Origin: Calendula officinalis
Lineage: Eukaryota > Streptophyta > Magnoliopsida > Asterales > Asteraceae
Length of the DNA: 64,000 nt
Reading direction: 5' to 3'
Assembly: GCA_963853835.1 (NCBI GenBank)
Contig: OY970824.1
Location: 62,204,884-62,268,883 of the forward strand
Shown: in pieces, positions 43,364 to 55,437 of the stretch
Numbering within the stretch: position 1 is the stretch's first letter
Layout of the letters: the number at the start of each line of letters is the position of its first letter
Position numbers and translations under genes: made by a program
Notes under the pieces: generated by a model
What the model saw: the letters and a program-made list of their open reading frames with translations, nothing else
Told to the model about the DNA's origin: nothing
Databases searched by the model: none

Positions 43364-45390
43364 TACCAAATGTGTAAAAAAAACCCTATTAATTTGTCAA
43401 AACATAGTAATTTGGTGGAATAGGTAATAATTTGTCAAAACATAGTAGTTTATGATTTTTCTAATTTCAGTGACATGATGACTTCCTTAGATAGTCATGT
43501 CATACACGTATATAACAAAGGATAAATGATATTTATGTCTATCATTTGTGTATATTTATATATATCTACCTACTTCTAAATTTAAAAAATATCATCCATT
43601 ATTTCTCTCTCTTCATATCATCTGTTGATTCCGACACTTGTCATTATCAAATTGGTAGGCATATGAGTAGACATAAACGGTAGGCACAACGCACAAATAC
43701 CATTACTCATAACAAAGATACTACAAAACAATGAAAACAACAAACCGTAACAAAGTAGAAGACTAGTTGGCCAAAACGGGAAAATCAAAGTGTCGGCTTT
43801 GAGTTTTACGTTGACGATTATGTTAAAAGTAGCAATTTTTTAAATTTTCGTGTTGTATTTTTGTGTAGGAAATTTATACCTTGGAGTCTAGAGACTTCAT
43901 TTCCTACGTTGTTAGTATCAAATAATCTTAGGTTTTAATAATTAATTGATTTTGTACCTCCAGAAAACAACAATAGTAAAAACAAATTTCAAGTAAGACA
44001 TTGGATTTCGTGGTGGTTAATTAGTTAATATTTAATAATATAATCTATATATAAAAAGTTTAATTGGGTTGCATTAACAATAAAACTGTTTTTAATGATA
44101 AATTAGATGTTATGCATAACTTTGATATTTTTTCATGAATTACTCGAGTAAACTAAACTATGTCATGTTATATAAACATTTCAACAGATGTTATATACAA
44201 ATATTATTTTTTATTTCTGATATTGTATATAACTATTCCAATAAAATAATTTATAGTTGGATGTTCTAAACCTTTTAAAAACGATTAGGTCAATTTAATT
44301 AATGTTTTACAAGATTTTAATCATTTTATATATTTTCTTTATAAAGAGTTGGCATGATTATAAAAAGTCAAAAGATATGTTAACAAAAATATTACCTTAA
44401 ATCACTAATTCTAGAATAAAAGTACCTTAACTATTTTGGTACTTAAAACCACCACTAATGGTGTTGGTTGTTGCAATTTACTGGTTAAATCAACATAATA
44501 GCAATATATATTACAATTTAGTGGAGGATCAAGTATGGTGTAAGAGATTGTCCATGTAACTTCTGTAATTTTTTTAATAGTGTTAACATTTTTTAAATTA
44601 CTTTTGTTAGTGTATGTGACACTCCTGAGAAAAAAAAAATATGTAATCTAAGACACCTATCAGTTTTTTTCATGGGTCCACCACTGACTACAATTAATAT
44701 AAAATTTAAATGATATAATTTTTGTTTGATACAGTAGAAACATATTTTTAAGCTGTGTTATAATGAAAGAACAAACTTTCATACAATTTTACATCTACTA
44801 TGACCAATAATTCGTTGTATTAAACTACAACTAAATCATAGTTCGATTGAGATTTAAAATATGTTATTTTACATAAGATGGCAAAAAAACATTTGTCTGG
44901 AATAACGAAAATAATAGAAAGTATAGTAATATTTTATGTCAAATGTGAAATTGACTTAACATGAATTATCACGTGTCTTTAAAGGTTTTTGTTTTAGTTG
45001 TAGGACGGTACGGGCAACTAAAGGTGGAAATTATAGCAGACGTGGCCTCTTTTTTATCTTTCACTCCTCATTAATTTAATCAAAAAATTCTTCTTTTGTT
45101 TCCAGCAGTTTTGCCCATGCTTTTTCAACAAGTTTACCAAATTTTCGCATTCTGCCAATATTGTAATAAGTAATAACCCCAAATTCCTATTCTTTCCAAC
45201 ATTTTTTTTTCTTGAGGTATTAACATACGAAAAAAAGAATGCTACATACACATAATACGTATGCTCGTCTAATAAATAAAGTTTCTGATGCCACAACTAT
45301 CACTAACTTGTGATTCTTAGAAAAGTGAAAGGGCATCCAGGAATTGCAAATGAATTGCAAATTGTAAACTCAATAGAATGCCATCTAAGC
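43364..45390. other. AT-rich spacer, no gene seen
   Basis: A small direct repeat TAATTTGTCAAAACATAGTA occurs at about 43393 and 43429. Otherwise AT-rich filler. A - strand frame at 45054-45296 shows no domain. Confidence 0.5.
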
Positions 45391-45516
45391 TTTTGAATTT
45401 CAAGTTATAAAAGTCTTTTAGAAATTAAATATGTCCACTTAAAAGATTATTATATAATACTACGAATTTATTTTCTTTTCTATTTTTAATATTCATATAT
45501 ACATAAATATGTCCAC

Positions 45517-47287
45517 TGTAACACCTCAAATTTTAATACCAAAAATCGGCCAAAATAAAATATTTTATAAATAGAAGAACATCCTCAATTCGGATTTACA
45601 AAAACCTTGGTATGAAATCAGAGTATAAAAGTAGGTGTTACAAAATAGATCATAACCAAGCTAAGACTAAATCCAATCTAGTGCTCTTCTATTCTAGGTC
45701 CCGCATCTCTATCCATGCGTACCTAAGTCTTCGATCCCGAACCTGAGTACATAGCAAAACAAAACAAGGAGTACGTGAGACAAAAACGTCTCGTGAGCTA
45801 CATGGGTTTAGACCCCAAGGTTAATGATAATAACCGAATCACAATCAAACAAACAAACAAACTCATAAGCTATCACCCATCTGTCTAGTCACCCTATTGT
45901 GACTCTAATACCTTGCTTTCCTAGCAATCATACCTAGTTGTCAGGACATCCCCAACCAACTAGAACCACATTAACTTATTAACCGGGGATCCCCCGCGTT
46001 AACAAGCTTCAAGGTAAAGGCAAGAGGGAATCGCCCAATCTACCAATACCTGCCTTACTCGCCGGACTACTTCCAGTTAGCAAGACTACTATCATGGAAT
46101 GGGCCGATGGGGATCCGCCCAAATGCTCCCCATTCCATACCTCATGACCGGGGATCCCCTGAATCATCACATCATCTCACCATATCATAACTCGATGGTT
46201 ATGTCAATCTAGCTCTCGGCTATCACGTCTATCATCAAACAAGTTAGTTCAATACTATCATTGGTATAACTAACTATCAACTACTAGTCTACACAATTAA
46301 GCAAATAGACCATAACACAAGTAATAAAAATATATTTCATAGGCTATGTACTCAGTAAAGTCCACACGTACTCACCTTAGCAATAAGATGTTCCAACCGT
46401 GTTCTTGACACCCAAACTCTTGCTTCTCAATCCAATCAACTTTCCAAGACTTCACCAAAAGCCTAATACAATTATCACAATATGATCAACATCAATTACT
46501 ACTACCAATGTGTTCATCTACCTCTAGATAACACCCATCAAACCATTTTCCCCAAATATGGTGATTACCAAACCCTAGGTTTAACCAACCCTTAAGATTC
46601 TTACAAATCTTAACCATACACTTGATTCCCTTGTTAATCCACCATCTATTAAGTGTATACACCATTTATTTAACCATTAATCACCAACCCAAGAACTAGG
46701 GTTTCAAACCAAAGCACCAAAATACATAGATCTAAAGCCACAAAGATCAAGGAGTGAAGATATACCTTTAATCTTCACTTAGGAGTGAAATCTATCAAGC
46801 TTTGATGAAGAAATCAACCCAAAACAGCTCTTGCACTCAAAAATGCCAAGGGGAGAACTAGGGTTTTGAAAATGCATTAATGGTGGAAAAACCCGAATTT
46901 AATGTACTGGTCGGACTGGCTCGCGTCCCGCTCGCGCCGAGCTCGCGTCGCGAGGTGACGCGGATCTGCCCCTTGGTCGCCGCTTTTTACCAGACTTCGC
47001 GTCTGGTTCGCGTTTGGCTCGCGCCGCGAAGTCGACGCGAACTTCTCGCGTTCCAGCTCTGTTCCCTCTGCTCAACCTCGCGTTTCGCTCGCGCCTCGCT
47101 CGCGCCGCGAACTTGCCTGTGCAGCAGGGCTGCACTTTTCGGTCTAGGTTTCAACACGGTTTCGTCCATAACTTTCTCATACGGTCTCCAAACGACACGA
47201 AACCAATTCCTACGTTCTTTAAACGATTTATCCTTATTTATCATATTTTTGTACAATTTATTTATTTACAAATTTCGGGTCGTTACA
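45517..47287 (-). repeat. Left LTR (3' LTR) of the chromovirus
   Basis: 1,771 bp. It includes a CpG-dense block of CTCGCG/GCGAAG words (about 46915-47115). It keeps ACTAAATCCAATCT at about 45666 that the other LTR lacks in part, and lacks an 11-bp duplication seen there. Confidence 0.95.
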
Positions 47288-47305
47288 ACTATCTACCCCC
47301 TTAAG
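47288..47305 (-). other. Polypurine tract of the chromovirus
   Basis: On the element strand CTTAAGGGGGTAGATAGT directly precedes the 3' LTR and overlaps the gag-pol stop codon. Confidence 0.85.
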
Positions 47306-50300
47306 AAGATTCCGTCATCGGAATCTCATCATAGTTCACGAAACCCGGGTACCTCTTCCGAATCTCGTCTTTGACTTCCCAAGTCAAATTCGGCCCAAGT
47401 GAATGCTTCCACTTGACCAACACCAAATCAATCTCCTTATTCCGAAGCTTCTTTGTTTTCGTTTCTAATATAGCCTCGGGCTCTTCAATCAACCGATTCG
47501 GGCCGTCAACCCGCAACTCTTGCAAGGGAATAATATTTTCAACTTCCCCGATAAACTTTTTCAAATAACTCACGTGAAAGGTGTCATGCACACCTTGAAG
47601 CTCGGGTGGCAGTTCCAACTTAAAAGCTTGAAGCCCGACCCGTTTCAATATTTTAAACGGTCCAACATACCTTGGACTTAACTTTCCCTTTTTACCAAAC
47701 CGCATCACACCTTTCCAAGGTGACACTTTCAACATCACCATATCACCGACATCCAAGTCGTATGGTCTCTTCTTCAAACCCGAATAACTTCGTTGTCTAT
47801 CTTGGGCCACTTTCATGTTGTTTTGAATAATACCGATCTTTTCATTCGTCACCCTCACGATCTCGGGACCCGTGAGTTTCGTCTCTCCCGCTTCCAACCA
47901 ACAAGATGGAGTTCTACATTTCCTCCCATACAACGCCTCATAAGGCGGCATCTTAATAGTCGAGTGATAACTATTATTATACGAAAACTCGACCAACGGT
48001 AAATGTTCATCCCATTTACCACCGAAGTCTAACACACACGATCTCAACATGTCTTCAACCGTTTGAATTGTTCTTTCACTTTGACCATCGGTTTGCGGGT
48101 GATAAGCCGTGCTCAACCGCAACTTTGTACCCAACTCTTCTTGTAAAGATCGCCAAAATCTCGAGGTAAACCTCGCGTCCCTATCGGATACAATCGATAA
48201 CGGAACCCCGTGGAGTCGAACCACCTCATCAACATACAACTTAGCCAATTTCTCAAGTGGCAACGTTTCCCGAATTGCTAAAAATAACGCACTTTTGGTC
48301 AACCGGTCAACTATGACCCAAATGGCATCGTGACCTTTGCTCGTCTTCGGTAAACCTACTATGAAATCCATAGTTATATCTTCCCACTTCCCGGCCGGTA
48401 CAACCAATGATTGAGCTACCCCATACGGTACTTGATGCTCGGCTTTCACTTGTGCACACGTGGCACACTTAGAGATATACTTGGCCACTCTCGTCTTCAT
48501 TCCGGGCCACCAATAAACCCGTTTCATATCTTGATACGTCTTTGTACTCCCCGGGTGAATCGAATACTTCGACTTGTGCACATCATACAACAACTCTTTT
48601 CGGATACCACCGAACTTAGGAACCCAAATACGACCGCCTACGGTCTTCAACCCTTGTGCATTTTCGAGAAAATGTTGGTTTTTACCTAACCGTTCTTGTC
48701 TTAACTCGTCTTTTCCCATAACTTCTCGTTGGGCATTCTTGATTCTTTCGATGATGCTCGAGACGACTTCTATACGTGATAAAATTCCTCGGTTCGGGTT
48801 TTCATATACCTTTCGGCTCAAGGCATCGGCCACCACATTCGCCTTACCCGCGTGATACACAATTTCACAATCATAATCGGCAATCAACTCGATCCACCTT
48901 CTTTGTCGCATATTAAGGTCTTTTTGTGTAAACACATATTGCAAACTCTTATGATCCGTGTACAACGTACACCGAGTACCATATAAATAATGTCTCCACA
49001 ACTTCAAGGCAAATATAATCGCCGCCAATTCCAAGTCGTGTGTCGTGTACCTTAATTCCGCATTCTTCAATTGTCGCGAGGCATACGCGATCACCTTTCC
49101 TCTTTGCATCAACACACAACCGAGCCCTTGATTTGAAGCATCACTATAAACCACAAAGTCTTCCATACCATCCGGTAACGTAAGGATCGGCGCGTTACAT
49201 AACTTTTCTTTTAACAACTTAAACGCCTCTTCTTGCTTCTTCTCCCACACAAACTTCTCACTTTTTCTCGTTAACTTCGTGAGTGGAATCGCGATTCTCG
49301 AGAAATCTTGTATAAATCTCCGGTAATAACCGGCTAACCCAAGAAAACTTCTAACCTCGGTAGGAGTTCTCGGAGGCTCCCAATTTGACACCGCTTCAAT
49401 CTTGGACGGATCAACTTTAATACCATCACACGTCACCACGTGACCTAAGAATTGCACCTCACGCAACCAAAATTCACACTTTGAAAATTTTGCATACAAC
49501 TTCTCCCGTTTTAACAAATCCAACACAAGTCTCAAATGACCTTCGTGTTCTTCTTCGGTTTTCGAATAGATCAAAATATCGTCAATGAACACGATCAAAA
49601 ACTTATCAAGGAACGGTTTACAAACCCGATTCATCAAATCCATAAAAATGGCCGGCGCGTTTGTAAGACCAAACGGCATCACTAGAAACTCATAATGACC
49701 ATAACGTGTACGAAAAGCCGTCTTCTCGGTGTCACCTTCTTTCACCCGAACTTGGTGATAGCCCGACCTCAAATCGATCTTTGAGAAATAACTAGCACCT
49801 TGCAATTGGTCGAATAAGTCATCAATTCTCGGCAACGGGTAACGGTTCTTAATAGTTACCTTATTCAACTCTCGGTAGTCAATACACATTCTCATCGAAC
49901 CGTCTTTCTTTTTAACAAATAACACCGGTGCACCCCACGGTGACGAACTCGGACGAATAAAACCTTTATCTAACAATTCTTGCAATTGGGTCATCAATTC
50001 CCGCATTTCGGTGGGAGCTAAACGATATGGAGCACGAGCAATCGGCGTCGCCCCCGGAACTAGATCAATCTTAAACTCGACTTGTCTCTCCGGTGGCAAA
50101 CCGGGCAAGTCATCGGGAAATACTTCGGGAAAATCCCGAATAATCTTGACATCATCCATTGACTTCTTTTCCTTTCGGCCATCTAATACATATGCAATAA
50201 ACGATGTACAACCTTTCGATATACTTTTTCTCGCCTTAATGGCGGTAATCACATTAGGCATGTGATGTCGTTTCTCCCCGTACACATACACTTTCTCGTT

Positions 50301-51911
50301 CTCGGGTGTCCTAATCGACACAATTTTCTTTCCACACAAAATCTTGGCTTGGTGCATACCCAACCAATCCATACCGATAACCACATCGAACGCCCTAATT
50401 CCCATGGGCAACAAATCCACCTTAAACTTTCTACCGTCTATTTCTATTTCACAATTTCTATAAATACAATCAACCATAGACGTTTTCCCGTCGGCTACTT
50501 CTATCTCATACATTTCATCTAACTTTTCGGACGGTACATTCAATTTACAACCGAACTCATAAGACACAAACGAATAATTGGAACCCGAATCAAATAAAAT
50601 ATGAGTTGGCAAGGAGTTAATGAATAGAATACCTGACACCACATCGTGTGCCTCCTTCGCCTCCTCCCGAGTAAGTTGGAAGGACCGCCCCTTCACCTTC
50701 GCCGGTTCCACTTTCTTTTGAGCCGTGGACACCATCGACTCCATCCCCTTCTTTGGGCACACATTGCTATAGTGCCCCTTCTCGTGGCACGAGAAACACT
50801 CGATCTCGGCCAATGATTTTGACTTGCATTCACGGGCCATATGCCCCGGCTTTCCACAATTATAACAAGTTTTCGACTCCCCTCGGCACACGCCGGCATG
50901 AGTCTTCCCGCACTTCTTGCACGAGCCAACACTTCCTTGTTTAGAGAAGCTCGAAGTGAACTTCCCCTTCTTATAAGTACCCGAGCCACTCTCGGCTTTT
51001 CTCTTCTCGCCCACATGGGCCCTTTCGGCAACACGTGCCTCATTTACCTCCTCTACACACCGGGCGGCACTAACAGCCTCATCTAGTGAGACCGCCCTTT
51101 TCACTTCCAATTGATAATCCCACGGTAGCCCGCTAGCATACCGAACCACTCTCAACCTCTCATCCGAGTAGGTTTTAGCAACAAACGGGAGCAATCCCGT
51201 GAACTCCCTCGAATATTCCTCCACCGACATATCACCCTTCTTAAGGGTCACAAACTTTTCATGCATCTTTTCCAAATCCCTTTCGGGACAAAATTTCTTT
51301 TTCAACCTCGTGGTGAACTCATCCCACGACATCTTTTCCACCACCTCCTTCCCGAGGGTCTCATACACAATATCCCACCACACCATGGCATCTTCTTTCA
51401 ACAATTGTGACGCATACGTCACCATATCAACATCCTTACACTTACTACTTCCGATAACCCTCTCGGTTTCTCGGATCCACCTCATCGTTACTTTCGGGTC
51501 CGAACTACCCGTATACACATTTGGCTTACAAGCCATGAAGGATTTAAACGAACAACCTTCTTTCACAACGGGCCTAGCCCTAGCATCACTTTGGCCGCCC
51601 GTGGAGGACTTCCCCTCCCCGGTGCCACTACCTCCGGTTTTCTCATCCGACTTAGCCTCGGATTCCCGGTCTCCACCCGACCTCTCACGGTCTCCAATAA
51701 TACGGTGCACTTCTTCGGCCACCGTTCCCTTGATTTGGTCGATAATGGTTTGGAGATCCGCCATGGTCACCGGAGTTCTATTAGCTCCGACCTCCGATTC
51801 ATCAACCCGATGCATTGATGGTTGACTTTCTTGCTCATCCACCCTTTCAACAGGAGGTACTTCCTCCTCACGGCCCTCCGGGGCTTTACCACTTCTACGT
51901 GTGGTCACCAT
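47301..51911 (-). CDS. gag-pol: Gag-pol polyprotein of the chromovirus
   Basis: One open frame of 1,536 aa from ATG at 51911 (MVTTRRSGKAP); an upstream TTG at 51920 is not needed. In order: capsid-type gag (about 130-280), a Cys-rich region with CYNCGKPGHMAREC and CFSCHEKGHYSNVC zinc knuckles (about 345-395), protease with LFDSGSNYSFVS (about 440), RT with LPRIDDLFDQLQGA and the catalytic FIDDILIYS (about 620-800), RNase H with YSDASNQGLGCVL (about 900-1020), integrase with zinc domain and core (about 1090-1330; MDFIVGLP, VSDRDARFTSRFW, AYHPQTDGQSERT), and a chromodomain-like tail (about 1460-1510; ILVKWKH-type LVLVKWKHS and LTWEV). No stop or frameshift. Chromodomains are thought to steer integration to particular chromatin. 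Confidence 0.95.
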   Translation of the reverse strand: MVTTRRSGKAPEGREEEVPPVERVDEQESQPSMHRVDESEVGANRTPVTMADLQTIIDQIKGTVAEEVHRIIGDRERSGGDRESEAKSDEKTGGSGTGEGKSSTGGQSDARARPVVKEGCSFKSFMACKPNVYTGSSDPKVTMRWIRETERVIGSSKCKDVDMVTYASQLLKEDAMVWWDIVYETLGKEVVEKMSWDEFTTRLKKKFCPERDLEKMHEKFVTLKKGDMSVEEYSREFTGLLPFVAKTYSDERLRVVRYASGLPWDYQLEVKRAVSLDEAVSAARCVEEVNEARVAERAHVGEKRKAESGSGTYKKGKFTSSFSKQGSVGSCKKCGKTHAGVCRGESKTCYNCGKPGHMARECKSKSLAEIECFSCHEKGHYSNVCPKKGMESMVSTAQKKVEPAKVKGRSFQLTREEAKEAHDVVSGILFINSLPTHILFDSGSNYSFVSYEFGCKLNVPSEKLDEMYEIEVADGKTSMVDCIYRNCEIEIDGRKFKVDLLPMGIRAFDVVIGMDWLGMHQAKILCGKKIVSIRTPENEKVYVYGEKRHHMPNVITAIKARKSISKGCTSFIAYVLDGRKEKKSMDDVKIIRDFPEVFPDDLPGLPPERQVEFKIDLVPGATPIARAPYRLAPTEMRELMTQLQELLDKGFIRPSSSPWGAPVLFVKKKDGSMRMCIDYRELNKVTIKNRYPLPRIDDLFDQLQGASYFSKIDLRSGYHQVRVKEGDTEKTAFRTRYGHYEFLVMPFGLTNAPAIFMDLMNRVCKPFLDKFLIVFIDDILIYSKTEEEHEGHLRLVLDLLKREKLYAKFSKCEFWLREVQFLGHVVTCDGIKVDPSKIEAVSNWEPPRTPTEVRSFLGLAGYYRRFIQDFSRIAIPLTKLTRKSEKFVWEKKQEEAFKLLKEKLCNAPILTLPDGMEDFVVYSDASNQGLGCVLMQRGKVIAYASRQLKNAELRYTTHDLELAAIIFALKLWRHYLYGTRCTLYTDHKSLQYVFTQKDLNMRQRRWIELIADYDCEIVYHAGKANVVADALSRKVYENPNRGILSRIEVVSSIIERIKNAQREVMGKDELRQERLGKNQHFLENAQGLKTVGGRIWVPKFGGIRKELLYDVHKSKYSIHPGSTKTYQDMKRVYWWPGMKTRVAKYISKCATCAQVKAEHQVPYGVAQSLVVPAGKWEDITMDFIVGLPKTSKGHDAIWVIVDRLTKSALFLAIRETLPLEKLAKLYVDEVVRLHGVPLSIVSDRDARFTSRFWRSLQEELGTKLRLSTAYHPQTDGQSERTIQTVEDMLRSCVLDFGGKWDEHLPLVEFSYNNSYHSTIKMPPYEALYGRKCRTPSCWLEAGETKLTGPEIVRVTNEKIGIIQNNMKVAQDRQRSYSGLKKRPYDLDVGDMVMLKVSPWKGVMRFGKKGKLSPRYVGPFKILKRVGLQAFKLELPPELQGVHDTFHVSYLKKFIGEVENIIPLQELRVDGPNRLIEEPEAILETKTKKLRNKEIDLVLVKWKHSLGPNLTWEVKDEIRKRYPGFVNYDEIPMTESS

Positions 51912-52144
51912 TTCTTTCAATCAAGACTATACGAAAGACATTAAACATTTAGTACCTTGTGTACAACCCAATAGTCGCATAAGACTCAATATCCAAAATC
52001 ATATCAAATTCATCGGTCCCCTAGGTTCAACCCTAAACTTAGTATAAAGTCTCAAGGTCAACCTATGATCTCAAGGAATCTTATATTCCTAATGCTACAG
52101 TCTAAGACTAGGATGGTCATCCAACCTAATTCGCTTAAACTATA

Positions 52145-52156
52145 GCTCTGATACCA
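52145..52156 (-). other. Primer binding site of the chromovirus
   Basis: GCTCTGATACCA on + is the complement of the initiator methionine tRNA site, three bases from the right LTR. Confidence 0.92.
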
Positions 52157-52159
52157 AGT

Positions 52160-53931
52160 TGTAACACCTCAAATTTTAATACCAAAAATCGGCCAAAATA
52201 AAACATTTTATAAATAGAAGAACATCCTCAATTCGGATTTACAAAAACCTTGGTATGAAATCAGAGTATAAAAGTAGGTGTTACAAAATAGATCATAACC
52301 AAGCTAAGATTAGTGCTCTTCTATTCTAGGTCCCGCATCTCTATCCATGCGTACCTAAGTCTTCGATCCCGAACCTGAGTACATAGCAAAACAAAACAAG
52401 GAGTACGTGAGACAAAAACGTCTCGTGAGCTACATGGGTTTAGACCCCAAGGTTAATGATAATAACCGAATCACAATCAAACAAACAAACAAACTCATAA
52501 GCTATCACCCATCTGTCTAGTCACCCTATTGTGACTCTAATACCTTGCTTTCCTAGCAATCATACCTAGTTGTCAGGACATCCCCAACCAACTAGAACCA
52601 CATTAACTTATTAACCGGGGATCCCCCGCGTTAACAAGCTTCAAGGTAAAGGCAAGAGGGAATCGTCCAATCTACCAATACCTGCCTTACTCGCCGGACT
52701 ACTTCCAGTTAGCAAGACTACTATCATGGAATGGGCCGATGGGGATCCGCCCAAATGCTCCCCATTCCATACCTCATGACCGGGGATCCCCCGAATCATC
52801 ACATCATCTCACCATATCATAACTCGATGGTTATGTCAATCTAGCTCTCGGCTATCACGTCTATCATCAAACAAGTTAGTTCAATACTATCATTGGTATA
52901 ACTAACTATCAACTACTAGTCTACACAATTAAGCAAATAGACCATAACACAAGTAATAAAAATATATTTCATAGGCTATGTACTCAGTAAAGTCCACACG
53001 TACTCACCTTAGCAATAAGATGTTCCAACCGTGTTCTTGACACCCAAACTCTTGCTTCTCAATCCAATCAACTTTCCAAGACTTCACCAAAAGCCTAATA
53101 CAATTATCACAATATGATCAACATCAATTACTACTACCAATGTGTTCATCTACCTCTAGATAACACCCATCAAACCATTTTCCCCAAATATGGTGATTAC
53201 CAAACCCTAGGTTTAACCAACCCTTAAGATTCTTACAAATCTTAACCATACACTTGATTCCCTTGTTAATCCACCATCTATTAAGTGTATACACCATTTA
53301 TTTAACCATTAATCACCAACCCAAGAACTAGGGTTTCAAACCAAAGCACCAAAATACATAGATCTAAAGCCACAAAGATCAAGGAGTGAAGATATACCTT
53401 TAATCTTCACTTAGGAGTGAAATCTATCAAGCTTTGATGAAGAAATCAACCCAAAACAGCTCTTGCACTCAAAAATCGCCAAGGGGAGAACTAGGGTTTT
53501 GAAAATGCATTAATGGTGGAAAAACCCGAATTTAATGTACTGGTCGGACTGGCTCGCGTCCCGCTCGCGCCGAGCTCGCGTCGCGAGGTGACGTGGATCT
53601 GCCCCTTGGTCGCCGCTTTTTACCAGACTTCGCGTCTGGTTCGCGTTTGGCTCGCGCCGCGAAGTCGACGCGAAGTCGACGCGAACTTCTCGCGTTCCAG
53701 CTCTGTTCCCTCTGCTCAACCTCGCGTTTCGCTCGCGCCTCGCTCGCGCCGCGAACTTGCCTGTGCAGCAGGGCTGCACTTTTCGGTCTAGGTTTCAACA
53801 CGGTTTCGTCCATAACTTTCTCATACGGTCTCCAAACGACACGAAACCAATTCCTACGTTCTTTAAACGATTTATCCTTATTTATCATATTTTTGTACAA
53901 TTTATTTATTTACAAATTTCGGGTCGTTACA
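52160..53931 (-). repeat. Right LTR (5' LTR) of the chromovirus
   Basis: 1,772 bp. It has an extra 11-bp tandem copy of AGTCGACGCGA near 53670 and a short deletion near 52308. The CpG-dense block at about 53550-53755 lies in the U3 part, upstream of the transcript start in element orientation. Confidence 0.95.
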
Positions 53932-54749
53932 TCCACTTAAAGATTATTATATAATACTACGTATTTATTTTCTTTTCTATTTTTAATATTCATATATACA
54001 TGCACATAACTGAAAGTAGTTTTTATAATATTTATTATTTTATATTTAATAGATTATTTTATATTGAAAGGATATTTTATATTTGAAAATATTATATTAA
54101 TTATAAGGAATTATATTTATGTTAGTTTATTAATATGTAATTATTATATGTTTAATATTTAAGATATATATTAAAAGATATAACTGAAAGTTGGTGTGAT
54201 AGTTCACTTTTAAAACTGAGTTGTAGTTGCAGTAATGTAGAAAACAATTGCAATGCTGACGTAGCACAATTGAAATTTAAACGATATTTCAAGCTTTTAG
54301 ATTTCAAGTTATGAAAGTCTTTTAGAAATTAAATATGGCTCACTTAAAGATTATTATATAATATTTACTTTCTTTTCTATTTTTAATATTTATATATACA
54401 TCTAAAAGTAGTTATTATTAATATTTGTTATTTTATATTTAATATATTATTTTATATTGAAAGAATTATTTTAAATTTAAAAATATTATTTTGATTATAA
54501 AGAATTAGATTTATGTTAGTTTATCAATATTTAATTATAATATTTTTAATATTTAAGATATATGTTAAAATATACGGAGTATAATTGAAAGTTGATGTGA
54601 CAATGCGTGTTTTTTAATATATATTGTGATTGCATGTGGAAAATAATTACAAAGTTGACATGATACAATTAAAAGCTGAATAGTATTTTATGGATATGGA
54701 TATCCTTATTGATTATTGACTTTTTCAAAAGAAATTTTGAAAAGTAATA

Positions 54750-55049
54750 CTTCCTCCATATCACAATAAGTGATACACTCTTTATAAATGTGTGTATCAT
54801 AATAAGTGATACACTTCAAAAGTCACCTTATTTGGCAAAAATGTGGGACCGAACCTGCACTAACTATCCACTTTAATAAAGTAAAATTATCCTTATACCC
54901 TTACTTTTACTTTTAAAACTCACTAATATCAGTTTATCCAAGAAAAATGGGACCCCTCATCCACTAACTATCTACTTTATAATATTTTAACCCATAATTT
55001 AATCTTTTACTTTAAAATTCGTAAAAACTTAAATATATCTGGGAGGAAG
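54750..55049. mobile_element. Stowaway-like MITE 6
   Basis: 300 bp, ends CTTCCTCCATATCACAATAAG and TCTGGGAGGAAG, TA on both sides (54748-54749, 55050-55051). Right inverted end is eroded. Confidence 0.8.
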
Positions 55050-55256
55050 TAACTTCTTACTTTTTGAAAGGTTTTTTTTAAAAGCTTCTTAAGATATCTA
55101 TCCGTACATATTCTTAAATTGTTACTTCTTGAAAAGCTAACAAATCAATAAATCATTTTTAAAAATACTCTTACTCTCAAATGCAAATTGACATATACAT
55201 GTGTCAATACTCACCTAAGCCACCTCTTTGAACATTTGTTCGCTGATACCCTTTTG

Positions 55257-55437
55257 TGGCGTTTGGTTCGTGGGATTCCGTGGAATTTCATGGGATTTAT
55301 TTGTATTCGAGATTTGAGAAAAAGGAATTGGATTCGAAATCACATTTTTCATGTTCAACCAACCAAACGCAAAACAGGATTTTAAATCCCAAAATCTCAA
55401 ACCCCTCTGGATTTCAAGTCCACAAACCAGACGCTCC
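55257..55437. mobile_element. Possible MITE with GGCGTTTGGTTCGTGG ends
   Basis: The left end GGCGTTTGGTTCGTGGGA pairs imperfectly with the right end TCCACAAACCAGACGCTCC. Size about 180 bp. Target duplication not resolved; superfamily uncertain (hAT or PIF/Harbinger style). Confidence 0.5.

Larger units (their letters stand above)
45517..53931 (-). mobile_element. Complete Ty3/gypsy chromovirus (Tekay-like)
   Basis: 8,415 bp with LTRs of 1,771 bp (45517-47287) and 1,772 bp (52160-53931), TG/CA ends and an exact 5-bp duplication TCCAC (45512-45516, 53932-53936). Primer site (initiator Met tRNA) and polypurine tract are in place for a - strand element. Gag-pol is one open frame. LTR comparison by eye gives about four C/T differences and three small indels, so insertion was recent. 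A chromodomain-type C-terminus and long LTRs suit the Tekay/Del clade. All parts needed for autonomous movement appear to be present. Confidence 0.95.
45391..54695. repeat. AT-rich tandem repeat block split by the chromovirus
   Basis: AAGCTTTTGAATTTCAAG with GTCTTTTAGAAATTAAATAT begins at 45391. A closely similar head begins at about 54291, where a unit of about 400 bases starts that again shares TTAAAGATTATTATATAATA and later blocks with 53932-54290. The chromovirus lies within this array. Next to the insertion there is also a local duplication of about 78 bases (45430-45516 against 53932-54000). Confidence 0.65.

Noticed and set aside
46880..47374. Several open frames in both LTRs of the chromovirus, repeated at 53510-53954
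   Set aside because: They come from the CpG-dense LTR block, are open on both strands at once and have no domain.
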